64,000 nucleotides of DNA from Rhodococcoides corynebacterioides (GTDB lineage Bacteria; Actinomycetota; Actinomycetes; Mycobacteriales; Mycobacteriaceae): contig NZ_JABUBU010000003.1 in assembly GCF_019834675.1 (NCBI RefSeq), positions 246,801-310,800 on the forward strand, in the 5' to 3' direction. The first letter of the stretch is position 1, and every line of letters begins with the position of its first letter. A program made the translations under genes and the position numbers. The notes under the pieces were generated by a model. It was not told where the DNA came from and searched no databases. It saw only the letters and a program-made list of their open reading frames with translations. Shown in pieces: positions 35,417 through 44,605 of the stretch.

Positions 35417-36553
35417 TCAGGACACCCCGAGCATCTCGTGGTCCTTGACCACGCCGGTGATGACCCGGAGGTGATCGTCGACCCCACCGAGGGTGTGCTC
35501 GATGGCCGTGAGCCGCGAGAAGTAGTGCCCGACAGGGTATTCGTCGGTGACGCCGATACCGCCGTGCAGCTGGATCGACTCCTGGCCGATCTGCCGGGCG
35601 GACCGACCGATCTGCAGCTTCGCGCGGGAGGCCACCACGGGGTCCGCCGTGCCGTCGGCCAGCGACATGGTGGCGTAGAGCGCCATGCTGCGGGCCAGCT
35701 CGAGCTGGACGTACATGTCCGCCGCGCGGAACGTCAGCGCCTGGAACTTCGACAGCGGCACCCCGAACTGCTTGCGCTGCTTGAGGTACTCGGTGGTCAG
35801 ACGGAGCGATTCCTCCATGGCCCCGAGCGCCTCGGCGGCCAGGGCGGCCTGCGCGCGGACGTTCGACGCGACGATCGCGGCGGTGGCGTCGCCACCGTCA
35901 CCGAGCGGCTCGGCCGCGGCCTCGGTGAACACGATCGAGGCGCCGCGCAGTCCGTCGTGCGTCCGGTACGGCGTGCGCGCCACCCCGTCGGCGTCGGCGT
36001 CGGCGTCGACGAGGAACAGGCCCACCCCGCCGGACGGCAGCGCCGCGCTGACGACCAGGTGATCGGCCGAACCACCGTGCAGCACGGGGTTCTTGGTGCC
36101 GGAGAGGGTGAACGAGCCACCCGACTCGGTCGCGGTGGTGGTCACCTCGGCGGCCGGCCAGCGACGACCGGGCTCGGTGTGGGCGAAGGCCAGCAGGGTC
36201 TGCCCCTCGGCGACCGAGGGCAGGATCCGCTGACGCTGCTCGGTGGAGCCGACGTCGGAGATCAGGCCACCGGGGATCAGCACCCCGTCGAGCAGCGGCT
36301 CGGGAGCGAGGCGTCGACCGATCTCGGTCATCACCGCGAACGTCTCCACGGGGCCGGCGCCCATGCCGCCGTCGTCCTCGGCGAAGCTGAGGCCGAGCAG
36401 CCCGAGTTCGGCGAACTGCTTCCAGACCGACTCGGTCCAGCCGCGCTCGCTCTCGACGGCGGCCTTGCGCTTCTCGTTGTCGTAGCTGCGGCTCAGAACC
36501 TCACGGACGGTGTCCCGCAACAGCTTCTGTTCGTCGTCCAGTTCGAATTGCAT
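35417..36553 (-). CDS. acyl-CoA dehydrogenase, small subunit type
   Basis: A 378-residue FadE-family flavoprotein beginning MQFELDDEQKLLRDTVREVL. LLGLSFAEDDGGMGAGPVET, the FAD/substrate strand LLAFAHTEPGRRWP, LKQRKQFGVPLSKFQALTFR and IQLHGGIGVTDEYPVGHYF are family landmarks. It lies 22 bases after a second, larger FadE gene, the layout of two-subunit enzymes such as pimeloyl-CoA dehydrogenase and the mycobacterial cholesterol side-chain (ChsE) dehydrogenases. In such pairs only one subunit carries the base. Substrate (dicarboxylic or steroid side-chain CoA) is not determinable here. Confidence 0.87.
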   Translation of the reverse strand: MQFELDDEQKLLRDTVREVLSRSYDNEKRKAAVESERGWTESVWKQFAELGLLGLSFAEDDGGMGAGPVETFAVMTEIGRRLAPEPLLDGVLIPGGLISDVGSTEQRQRILPSVAEGQTLLAFAHTEPGRRWPAAEVTTTATESGGSFTLSGTKNPVLHGGSADHLVVSAALPSGGVGLFLVDADADADGVARTPYRTHDGLRGASIVFTEAAAEPLGDGGDATAAIVASNVRAQAALAAEALGAMEESLRLTTEYLKQRKQFGVPLSKFQALTFRAADMYVQLELARSMALYATMSLADGTADPVVASRAKLQIGRSARQIGQESIQLHGGIGVTDEYPVGHYFSRLTAIEHTLGGVDDHLRVITGVVKDHEMLGVS

Positions 36554-36575
36554 GTGACAGTCTCCTGCGTGAGGT

Positions 36576-37751
36576 CTAGAGGCCGAGGATGCCGGAGGCG
36601 ATGATGGTGCGCTGCACCTCGTTCGAGCCGCCGTAGATGGAGGTCTTGCGGAAGTTCAGGTACGTCGGGGTGGCGCGCTGCGCCCACACCGGCGTCGGGA
36701 TGTCCTCGCCCGCCTCGAAGGGCAGCGAATCCGGGCCCGCGACGTCGGTGAGGATCTCGGTGGCGAGCTGCTGCAGCTCGCTACCGCGCAACTTGAGCAC
36801 GGACGACGCCGGGTTCTCCTTGCCGTCGACGTAGCTCGACACGATGCGCAGCTGCGTGAGTTCCAGTGCGAGAACCTGGTTCTCGATCTCCGCGAACCGC
36901 GCGGCGAACACGGGGTCGTCGAGCAGGGTGCCGTCTCCGACCGCGGTCTGCGCGGCGAGTTCCTTGGCGCGGGCCAGCTTGGTCTTGGTGAAACCGAGCC
37001 GGGTGATGCCGGTGCGCTCGTTGCTGAGCAGGAACTTGGCGTAGGTCCAGCCCGCGTTCTCCTCGCCGACCAGGTTCTCGGCGGGCACGCGCACGTTCTC
37101 GAACCAGACCTCGTTGACCTCGTGTCCGCCGTCGATCAGCTTGATCGGGCGCACCGTGATGCCGGGGGTCTTCAGGTCGACCAGGATGAAGGAGATGCCG
37201 GCCTGCTTCTTGGGCGCATCGGGGTTGGTGCGCGCGAGGACGAAGATCCAGTCGGCGTACTGCCCGAGCGTCGTCCACGTCTTCTGACCGTTGATGACGT
37301 ACTCGTCCCCGTCGCGGATGGCGACGGTGCGCAGCGAGGCGAGGTCCGACCCGGCTTCCGGCTCGGAGAATCCCTGGCACCACCAGATGTCCAGGTTCTG
37401 CGTCGGCGGCAGGAACTTCTGCTTCTGCTCCTCGCTGCCGAACGTCGCGATCACGGGCCCGACCATCGAGATGTTGAAGGCGAGCGGCTCCGGCACCGAG
37501 GCGAGCTGGAGCTCGTCGAGCCAGATGTGGTGCTGCATGGGGGTCCAGTCCTTGCCGCCCCACTCGAGCGGCCAGTGCGGGCTGGCCATTCCGTGCTTGT
37601 TGAGGATCTGCAGCGTGGTGACCATGTCCTCGCGGGACAGTTCCTCGCCGGCAGCGTTCCGCTCGCGGATGTCGGCCGGGATCTCCGTGCGGAAGAAGTT
37701 CCGCATCTCGTCGCGGAACGCGGCTTCGTCCTCGGTGAGTGCCAGGTTCAT
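36576..37751 (-). CDS. acyl-CoA dehydrogenase, large subunit type
   Basis: A 391-residue FadE protein, first gene of the pair, with GAAAGG before its ATG. It shows GMASPHWPLEWGGKDWTPMQ, WWCQGFSEPEAGSDLASLRT, GQKTWTTLGQYADW and the C-terminal RKTSIYGGSNEVQRTIIASG. The usual medium-chain base (Glu in IYEGT) is Gly here, but Glu in LLSNERTGI occupies the alternative position used by isovaleryl-CoA dehydrogenase and FadE26-like subunits. Together with the small subunit it probably forms a heterotetramer for alpha,beta-dehydrogenation of a bulky acyl-CoA. Confidence 0.88.
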   Translation of the reverse strand: MNLALTEDEAAFRDEMRNFFRTEIPADIRERNAAGEELSREDMVTTLQILNKHGMASPHWPLEWGGKDWTPMQHHIWLDELQLASVPEPLAFNISMVGPVIATFGSEEQKQKFLPPTQNLDIWWCQGFSEPEAGSDLASLRTVAIRDGDEYVINGQKTWTTLGQYADWIFVLARTNPDAPKKQAGISFILVDLKTPGITVRPIKLIDGGHEVNEVWFENVRVPAENLVGEENAGWTYAKFLLSNERTGITRLGFTKTKLARAKELAAQTAVGDGTLLDDPVFAARFAEIENQVLALELTQLRIVSSYVDGKENPASSVLKLRGSELQQLATEILTDVAGPDSLPFEAGEDIPTPVWAQRATPTYLNFRKTSIYGGSNEVQRTIIASGILGL

Positions 37752-37886
37752 GGGTGACCTTTCACAGTCGGCATGTCGTCTGCTCTGCACCGTACTCCCC
37801 GGTAACTCCGGGGCGAAGGGGCGGTGACCAGGCAACCCGCCGGTCCGTCCGGACGCTCGGTCCGCCCCCGATACGCTGGGCCGACC

Positions 37887-38489
37887 ATGCCCGAGACCGC
37901 GACCGCCGATTCGACCTCGGACCACGTCACGGTCGCCCTGGTCCGCCACGGCGAAACCGACTGGAACCTCGAGGGGCGGCTGCAGGGCTCGTCGGACATC
38001 CCGCTGAACGACGAGGGACGACGGCAGGCGCGCGACGCGGGCATCACGCTGTCCGCCGGAACCTGGGACGTGCTGGTGAGTTCGCCGCTGGTGCGCGCGG
38101 CGGAGACGGCGGACATCATCGGCCACGTCGTCGGGCTGACGCGCTCGGCGGATCACGACGATCTGGTGGAACGTCGGTTCGGCCACGCCGAGGGGCTCAC
38201 CGGCTACGAGGCGTGGGCGTACTGGCCGGACGGCCGCTACCCGGGCGGCGAGAGCCGTGCCGACCTGGCCGCGCGGGGTCGACGACGGCTGGATCTGCTC
38301 GCCGAGGAGCACCGCGGGCGGTCCGTGATCGCCGTGGCCCACGGCGGCGTCATCCGCGCGATCCTCGAGACGATCATCGGCCATCCGCCGCCGCGGATCT
38401 CCAACGCGGGCATCTCCGTCGTCGAGACGGACGGGGGCGGGTGGAGGGTGCGGACGATCGATTCGGTTCCGGTGCGCCGCCGGCGGTAG
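37887..38489 (+). CDS. histidine phosphatase (phosphoglycerate mutase-like)
   Basis: A 200-residue cytoplasmic phosphatase. The motif VALVRHGETDWNLEGRLQGS gives catalytic His21, LVSSPLVRAAETADII follows, and the second His is in VIAVAHGGVIRAIL. The length and VERRFGHAEGLTGYEAW fit the broad-specificity CobC/GpmB-like branch rather than a true mutase. It could act on nucleotide, sugar or cobalamin precursor phosphates. It is divergent from the acyl-CoA dehydrogenase operon; a short hairpin (CCCCGG-taact-CCGGGG, 37796-37812) sits in the gap. Confidence 0.88.
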   Translation: MPETATADSTSDHVTVALVRHGETDWNLEGRLQGSSDIPLNDEGRRQARDAGITLSAGTWDVLVSSPLVRAAETADIIGHVVGLTRSADHDDLVERRFGHAEGLTGYEAWAYWPDGRYPGGESRADLAARGRRRLDLLAEEHRGRSVIAVAHGGVIRAILETIIGHPPPRISNAGISVVETDGGGWRVRTIDSVPVRRRR

Positions 38490-38575
38490 CCGGCTCGTCG
38501 ATACGGCCGGCGGTTCTAGACCCCGGGAAGTCGATTCCAAGCGATCTCCAAGTGGGGCCGTGCACGGTCTGCGCC

Positions 38576-40132
38576 ATGACCACACCACGCACCGCCGCCG
38601 CGCTGGCCGCCCTCGCCGTCACCACCCTCGCCCTGTCCGCCTGTTCGTTCTCCGTCGGTACCGGGTCCGGGGACGGGGCGGTGTCGTTCGACCGCCTGCA
38701 GGAGGCCACGATCCAGCTCGAGGCCCGCGGCTCGTTCGTCTCGCCCGAGGAGGGCGGGTACGAGTCGGCCGGCCGCGGCTCGGGCGTCATCCTGTCCGCG
38801 GACGGCTACGCCCTGACCAACAACCACGTCGTCACCGGGGCCGGCACGCTCGACGTGTGGCGCGGCGGCGATCAGTCGACGACGCTGTCGGCCCGCATCG
38901 TCGCCTCGTCGGAGTGCATGGACCTGGCGGTGGTGAAGCTCGACGCGGCGGATCTGCCGTTCGTCGGGTTCCACGAGGGGGCCATCGACGTCGCCGACGA
39001 GGTCTACGCGGCGGGCTACCCGCTGGGCGATCCGACGTTCACGATGACCAAGGGCATCGTCTCCAAGGCGGACACTCCGGCGGACACCCCGTGGGCGTCG
39101 CTGGATCACGTGATCGAGCACGACGCGAAGATCCGGAGCGGCAATTCCGGTGGGCCGCTGGTCGATCCGGAGGGTCGCCTGGTCGGCGTGAACTACGCCG
39201 GGAGCGACACCAACGACACCAACCTCGCCATCCACCGCGACGACGTGCGGAAGATCGTCGAGAAGTTGCGGGCCGGGGAGAACGTGCTGAGCATCGGCAT
39301 CAACGGCGAGGCGCTGGTCGACGAGTCGGGCGAGGGCGCCGGCATCTGGGTGAACTCGGTCGCGTCCGGGTCCGCCGCCGACAAGACCGGCATCCGTCCC
39401 GGCGACATCCTCACGTCGATGGAGGGGGTGACCCTGGGCACCGACGGGACGTTGAAGGAGTACTGCGACGTCCTGCAGACCCACGGGACGGACTCGGCGT
39501 TGGCCGTCGAGGTCTACCGGCCGGACGAGGGCACCTACCTGCGCGGCCGGGTGAACGGCACGCCGCTCGAGGAGACCACCACCATCTCGAGCAGCGTGGG
39601 CACGGCGACCGGAGCCGCGGGCGCCGCCGGCGCGGCGACGACGGTCGACACCACCGGATTCACCACCGTGACCGACGATTCCGGCGTGGTCACCGTCGAC
39701 GTCCCCGCCGAGTGGAACCAGGTGGACGGCACCCAGTTCGAGGACGACCGCGGCAACCGGTACTACGGCGTCGAGGCGTCGAGCGATCTGGCGACCTACC
39801 AGGGCGGCTGGGGCGCCGTCGGCGCCTCGGTGCTCGCGTCGGACACCGCGGTGACCACGTCGTCCCCGGACGATCTGCTGACCTGGGCCGGGAAGTCCCT
39901 GCCCGAGTCCGGCTGCACGTCGACGGGCCGCCGGCCCTACTCCGACGCGCTGCACACCGGCACGTTCGAGGTGTGGGAGAACTGCGGCCCGGAGAAGGCG
40001 AAGTACATGCTGGTCGGGGCCGCTGCCGACAGCGGTGAGTACCTGGTGCTCGTCGCGGTGCAGGCCAACTCCGCCGAGGACGTCGCCGCGGCGGACCGCG
40101 TGGTCAACTCGTTCGCGGTGGACATGACCTGA
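38576..40132 (+). CDS. HtrA-like trypsin-fold lipoprotein protease with PDZ domain
   Basis: A 518-residue envelope protease. The lipobox LALSACSFS places lipid on Cys23. The trypsin-fold domain shows His84 (LTNNHVVTG), Asp116 (CMDLAVVKL) and Ser191 (RSGNSGGPLVD). A PDZ domain follows (~255-335: WVNSVASGSAADKTGIRPGD), then a Thr/Ala linker and a C-terminal ~150-residue domain (SGVVTVDVPAEWNQVDGTQF) of a type found in exported actinobacterial proteins. It would cleave or chaperone misfolded envelope proteins. The lipoprotein form is less usual than a membrane-helix anchor. Confidence 0.87.
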   Translation: MTTPRTAAALAALAVTTLALSACSFSVGTGSGDGAVSFDRLQEATIQLEARGSFVSPEEGGYESAGRGSGVILSADGYALTNNHVVTGAGTLDVWRGGDQSTTLSARIVASSECMDLAVVKLDAADLPFVGFHEGAIDVADEVYAAGYPLGDPTFTMTKGIVSKADTPADTPWASLDHVIEHDAKIRSGNSGGPLVDPEGRLVGVNYAGSDTNDTNLAIHRDDVRKIVEKLRAGENVLSIGINGEALVDESGEGAGIWVNSVASGSAADKTGIRPGDILTSMEGVTLGTDGTLKEYCDVLQTHGTDSALAVEVYRPDEGTYLRGRVNGTPLEETTTISSSVGTATGAAGAAGAATTVDTTGFTTVTDDSGVVTVDVPAEWNQVDGTQFEDDRGNRYYGVEASSDLATYQGGWGAVGASVLASDTAVTTSSPDDLLTWAGKSLPESGCTSTGRRPYSDALHTGTFEVWENCGPEKAKYMLVGAAADSGEYLVLVAVQANSAEDVAAADRVVNSFAVDMT

Positions 40133-40140
40133 CCTGCGGT

Positions 40141-40161
40141 TCCCCGGACACGAACCGGGGA
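40141..40161 (+). terminator. hairpin terminator after the protease gene
   Basis: TCCCCGG (40141-40147) and CCGGGGA (40155-40161) form a 7-bp stem with a 7-base loop just after the protease stop. No T-tract. Confidence 0.55.
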
Positions 40162-40181
40162 CCACGGTTCGACTGGCGCCG

Positions 40182-40208
40182 CGCCGGAAGAGTTCTACTA
40201 TTCCGGCG
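40182..40208 (+). promoter_or_regulatory. inverted repeat abutting the start of the SARP-type regulator
   Basis: CGCCGGAA (40182-40189) and TTCCGGCG (40201-40208) form an 8-bp inverted repeat whose last base is the first base of the GTG start. It could be an autoregulatory operator or an RNA hairpin that hides the start codon. Confidence 0.45.
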
Positions 40209-43108
40209 TGGCGCCCGTTTCCGTCTCCGGCACTCCCCCGGTTCTGGTGCGGGTCCTCGGCGCCATGACCGCGGAGGTCGACGGCGTTCCGGTGGCCCTC
40301 GGCGGCCCCCGCCCCCGCGCCGTGCTCGCCCGCCTCGCCGTCGCCGACGGCCGCATGGTGACCGACGACGCGATCATCGAGGACGTGTGGGGCGACGACG
40401 CCCCGCGCACCGCCCTGCTGACGCTGCAGGGCTACGTCTCGTCGCTGCGCAAGGCACTGGACCCGGCGACGGCGCGCACCGGACTCGGCGCCCGCGTCGT
40501 CGTCCGCGACGGACCCGGCTACGCACTGCGCCTGCCGCCCGAGGGCCTGGACGCAGCCGTCTTCACGACCCTGGCCGCCGAGGCCCGGAGCGCGCTGGGC
40601 CGTGGAGAGGCCGAGGCGGCGGCCCGGCTGCTCGACGACGCGCTCGCGCTGTGGCGCGGTCCGGCCTACGTGGACTGCCTCGATCGGGACTTCGCGTCAC
40701 CCGAGATCGCCCGGCTGACCGCACTACGGCACGGCGCCACCGAGGATCGGACCGCCGCCGCCCTGGCCCTCGGCGACCACGCCCGCGCCGTGGCGATGGC
40801 CGAGGCCCACACGCGCGAGCACCCCCTGCGGGAGCGGGGGTGGGCGTTGTGGGCGGCGGCCCTCTACCGATCGGGACGTCAGGGCGACGCGTCCGCCGCG
40901 CTGCTCGCCGCGCGGCGCACGCTGGCCGACGAGCTGGGCGCCGATCCGGGTCCCGAGCTGCTCGCCCTCCAGGACGCCGTCCTGCGTCGGGACGACGCCG
41001 GTGTCGCCGCCGTCCTGCCGGCCCCGGCCGCGGCGCCGCTCGCGCGTCGGCAGCGGCGCGTTCCGGTGCCCCTGACCCCGACCGTCGGCCGGGAGGACGA
41101 CGTCCGGGCGGTCGCCGACGCGCTGCGCGACCACCGTTCCGTGACGCTGACCGGGCCGGGCGGGATGGGCAAGACGCGCCTCGCCCTCGAGGTGGCGGGG
41201 CGACGCGACGACCCGGACGGGCCGTGGTTCGTCGAACTCGCCGGGCTGCCCGTGCGTTCGGCCGCGGGCGGAGCGGAGTCGACCGCAGCGGAGGCGGACC
41301 CGGCCGGCGCCGTCGCCACCGCACTGGGCGTGACCAGCGGGCGCGGCGTGGACGCGTTGGTCGCGGTGCTCGCCGACCGCCGGGCCCTGCTGGTGTTCGA
41401 CAACTGCGAGCACGTCGTCGATTCCGTGGCGCTGCTGGTGACGGAGATCCTGCGCTCGTGCCCCGGCATGTCCGTGCTGGCGACCAGTCGGGTCAGCCTG
41501 GGAACGCCGGGCGAATTCGTCCACGAGACACCGCCTCTCGCCACCGCCGACGACGGACCCGCGGTGGAGCTGTTCCTCGCCCGCGCCTCCGACGCGACCG
41601 GTGGCGCGGCGGCCACCGAGGACGACCGGCTCGCCGCCGCGCGGCTCTGCGAGGGGCTGGACGGGATGCCGTTGGCCATCGAACTCGCTGCGGCGCAGGC
41701 CCGTACGCTGTCGGTCCGGCAGCTGCTCGACCACCTGGACGACCGACTCGCCGTGCTGCGGGGCGGCTCGCGCGCGAATCCCCGGCACGCCACGATGGCC
41801 GCGGCGGTCGAGTGGTCCTACCGCTCCCTCACCGACGGCGAGAAGCTGCTGTTCACCGAGCTCGGCATCTTCGAGGGTGGATTCGATCTGGACGCGGTCA
41901 CCGCCGTGGTCGACCGGCGCGGCGCGGTGCTCGATCTCGCTCCGCTGGTGGAGAAGTCGTTGATCAAGGCCCTCGGCGGTCACCCCCGCCGGTACCGCAT
42001 GCTCGAGACCCTGCGCAGCTACGCCGCCTCGGTGCGGGACGACGATGTCACCGCGCGGGTCCGGCGTCGGCACGTGCAGTGGGTGACCGACCTCGCCGAC
42101 ACCGCGTACCTCGAACTGCGCGGCCCGCGTGCGGCGCAGTGGATGGACCGCCTGGACCGGGAGATGCCGAACGTGCGGGCGGCCTTCGAGCACTGCGCGG
42201 ACGACCTCGAGACCCACCTGCACATCGCGGGCGGCCTCTACTGGTTCTGGTACCGCCGGGGCAACGTCGCGGAGGGCCTGCGCTACCTCGAACCGGCGAT
42301 GAAGGCCCGCGATCTGCCCGCCGCGGTGACGGCACGCGCCGTCGCCGGGCTCACCATCACCCGCTATCTGGCCGGGGACATCGCCGGGCTCATGGAGTCG
42401 TTCGGCCGCCTCGCCGAGATCGAGCCCGCGACCGTCGGGGATCCGGTGCCCCGCACCGACGCCCTGGTGGCGCTGGCGTACTTCGAGGCGGGGGCCGGAC
42501 TGGTCGAGCCCGCCCTGGCGCACGCCGCCGAGGCCGTCGCGCTGGCCGAAGATCTCGGGGTGCCGTCGTCCGCCGCCGAGGCGACGATGAGCGCCGGCAC
42601 GGCGTGGTTCCGGGCGGGCGACCTCGATCGGGCCCACGAGTTCCTCCGCCGCGCCGTCGACGTGGCGGCGACGTCGGGGTACCGCTGGTGCGAGGCGTCG
42701 TCGCTGTGGTTGGACGCCAAGGTCTCCCTCGCCGAACACGACGACGCCGGCGCCGTGGCGTCGCTGCTGCGGATGCTCGACGCGTGCGAGGAGGCCGCGG
42801 ACACGACGTCGACGATGGTGGGGCTCATGACCCTGGCGTACGCCCTGGTCCGCCGCGGCCACGTCGAGGACGCGGCGCTGTTGCGCGCCGTCGTCGACCT
42901 CCGGAGCGAGTCCATCGGATACTGGCCCGCGGCGATGGATCCGGTCGATCTCGGTCCCTACGTCGCCGAACTGACGGCGTCGATCCCCGCCGACACGGCC
43001 GCCGCCGCGACCGCCGCCGCCCGCGCTGCGGCGGACACGAGGGCGGGCAGCGCGGGCACGAACGGGGAATCGAACCTCGTCGAGGCCGTTCTGCAGCGCT
43101 GCAGGTGA
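40208..43108 (+). CDS. SARP/BTAD-domain regulator with AAA/NB-ARC ATPase
   Basis: A 966-residue transcriptional activator of AfsR type. Residues ~12-95 are an OmpR-like winged helix (VLVRVLGAMTAEVDGVPVAL, VWGDDAPRTALLTLQGYVSS), ~100-245 the BTAD helical domain (DAAVFTTLAAEARSALGRGE). Then an ATPase core follows with Walker A TGPGGMGKTRLALEV (Lys322) and Walker B LLVFDNCEHVVDS. The remaining half is TPR-like helical repeats. Such proteins switch on specialised-metabolism or stress genes in response to an unknown ligand. GTG start at 40208 with no good ribosome site. It is 101 bases upstream of an MFS gene that may be its target. Confidence 0.88.
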   Translation: MAPVSVSGTPPVLVRVLGAMTAEVDGVPVALGGPRPRAVLARLAVADGRMVTDDAIIEDVWGDDAPRTALLTLQGYVSSLRKALDPATARTGLGARVVVRDGPGYALRLPPEGLDAAVFTTLAAEARSALGRGEAEAAARLLDDALALWRGPAYVDCLDRDFASPEIARLTALRHGATEDRTAAALALGDHARAVAMAEAHTREHPLRERGWALWAAALYRSGRQGDASAALLAARRTLADELGADPGPELLALQDAVLRRDDAGVAAVLPAPAAAPLARRQRRVPVPLTPTVGREDDVRAVADALRDHRSVTLTGPGGMGKTRLALEVAGRRDDPDGPWFVELAGLPVRSAAGGAESTAAEADPAGAVATALGVTSGRGVDALVAVLADRRALLVFDNCEHVVDSVALLVTEILRSCPGMSVLATSRVSLGTPGEFVHETPPLATADDGPAVELFLARASDATGGAAATEDDRLAAARLCEGLDGMPLAIELAAAQARTLSVRQLLDHLDDRLAVLRGGSRANPRHATMAAAVEWSYRSLTDGEKLLFTELGIFEGGFDLDAVTAVVDRRGAVLDLAPLVEKSLIKALGGHPRRYRMLETLRSYAASVRDDDVTARVRRRHVQWVTDLADTAYLELRGPRAAQWMDRLDREMPNVRAAFEHCADDLETHLHIAGGLYWFWYRRGNVAEGLRYLEPAMKARDLPAAVTARAVAGLTITRYLAGDIAGLMESFGRLAEIEPATVGDPVPRTDALVALAYFEAGAGLVEPALAHAAEAVALAEDLGVPSSAAEATMSAGTAWFRAGDLDRAHEFLRRAVDVAATSGYRWCEASSLWLDAKVSLAEHDDAGAVASLLRMLDACEEAADTTSTMVGLMTLAYALVRRGHVEDAALLRAVVDLRSESIGYWPAAMDPVDLGPYVAELTASIPADTAAAATAAARAAADTRAGSAGTNGESNLVEAVLQRCR

Positions 43109-43209
43109 GAGCGTCGGCGCTCGGGCGTGCGGGTCACGATGGCGTAACGAAGGCGACCCCTGCTGCTCTCGATGCCACGATTCCGACCCCGGTTGGGTAG
43201 GCACGGTGG

Positions 43210-44604
43210 GTGACTTCTCCGGAAACGACCCCTGACCGAAGTCCTCGACCGGGCGGTCCCGACCACCCCGGCAGTCCCCACGACCCACCCGCCGGCGTGC
43301 TGCGCCGCGCCATCGGCGCGTCCGCGATGGGCAACGCCACCGAGTGGTTCGACTACGGCGTCTACGCCTACACCGCCACCTACATCTCCCGCGCGTTCTT
43401 CCCCGAGGACCTCGAGTCCGCGACCCTGTTCACCCTCGGCATCTTCGCGATCTCGTTCCTGGTGCGCCCCCTCGGCGGCCTGGTGTGGGGTCCGCTGGGC
43501 GACCGCCTCGGCCGCAAACACGTGCTGGCGCTGACCATCGTGCTCATGGGCACCGCCACGTTCCTCATCGGCGTGATCCCGAGTTACGCGTCGATCGGCT
43601 TCTGGGCGCCCGTGCTGCTGGTGATCCTGCGCATGATCCAGGGCTTCTCCACCGGCGGCGAGTACGGCGGCGCGGCGACGTTCATGGCCGAGTACTCCCC
43701 CGACCGCAAGCGCGGATTCTTCGGCAGCTTCCTGGAATTCGGCACGCTCGGCGGATTCTCGCTGGGCGCCCTCGTCGTCCTCGCCGTCGATCTCGCGTCG
43801 ACCGACGCGTTCATGGACACGTGGGGATGGCGACTGCCGTTCTTCGTCGCCGGCCCGCTGGCCCTGATCGGCCTCTACATGCGCTCCAAGCTCGAGGACA
43901 CGCCCGTGTTCCGCGAACTGGAGGAGTCGAACGAGGTCGAGCACGAGACCCGGACGCAGTTCCGCGAGCTGATCGCGCAGTACTGGCGACCGATCCTCAC
44001 CCTCATGGGCCTGGTGGTGGCGCTCAACGTCTGCAACTACACCCTGCTGAGCTACATGCCGACGTACCTGGAGCAGCGCATCGGGTTGACCAGCACGTCG
44101 TCGCTGTTCCTGGTGGTGATCGGTCAGCTCGCCATGATGGCGGTGATCCCGTTCGCCGGGGCGCTGTCCGACAAGGTCGGCCGCAAGCCGCTCTGGCTGG
44201 TCTCGATGGTCGGCCTGTTCGTCTTCGCCATCCCGATGTACCTGCTGATGAGCGTGAACTTCGCCTGGGCGATCGTCGCGTTCACCGTGCTCGGGCTGCT
44301 GTACGTGCTGCAGCTGTCGACCATCTCGGCGACGTTCCCGGCCATGTTCCCCACCCACGTGCGGTTCGCCGGCTTCGCCATCGCCTACAACGTGTCGACG
44401 TCGCTCTTCGGCGGCACGGCCCCCGCCGCCAACGAGTGGTTGGTCGAGCGCACGGGCAACGACCTGGTGCCCGCGTTCTACATGATGGGCGCGTGCGTCG
44501 TCGGGCTGATCGCCCTGCTCTTCGTCGCCGAGACGGCGGGCGCGTCGCTGCGCGGCCGCGCCGTCCCGGGAGTGGACACCGACGCCCACCCCACCGCCCG
44601 CTAG
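43210..44604 (+). CDS. MFS metabolite:proton symporter (ProP/ShiA-like)
   Basis: A 464-residue transporter with twelve predicted helices. RRAIGASAMGNATEWFDYGV at helix 1, GDRLGRKHVLALTI between helices 2 and 3, and IQGFSTGGEYGGAATFMAEY are the signature of the metabolite:H+ symporter group (ProP, KgtP, ShiA). A Pro-rich N-terminal tail precedes helix 1. It imports an organic acid or osmolyte with protons; the ligand is unknown. GTG start. Ends one base short of the convergent helicase gene. Confidence 0.9.
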   Translation: MTSPETTPDRSPRPGGPDHPGSPHDPPAGVLRRAIGASAMGNATEWFDYGVYAYTATYISRAFFPEDLESATLFTLGIFAISFLVRPLGGLVWGPLGDRLGRKHVLALTIVLMGTATFLIGVIPSYASIGFWAPVLLVILRMIQGFSTGGEYGGAATFMAEYSPDRKRGFFGSFLEFGTLGGFSLGALVVLAVDLASTDAFMDTWGWRLPFFVAGPLALIGLYMRSKLEDTPVFRELEESNEVEHETRTQFRELIAQYWRPILTLMGLVVALNVCNYTLLSYMPTYLEQRIGLTSTSSLFLVVIGQLAMMAVIPFAGALSDKVGRKPLWLVSMVGLFVFAIPMYLLMSVNFAWAIVAFTVLGLLYVLQLSTISATFPAMFPTHVRFAGFAIAYNVSTSLFGGTAPAANEWLVERTGNDLVPAFYMMGACVVGLIALLFVAETAGASLRGRAVPGVDTDAHPTAR

Positions 44605-44605
44605 G

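Noticed and set aside
37752..37886. KstR-type steroid operator upstream of the acyl-CoA dehydrogenase pair
   Set aside because: No TnnAACnnGTTnnA palindrome was seen in the divergent gap.
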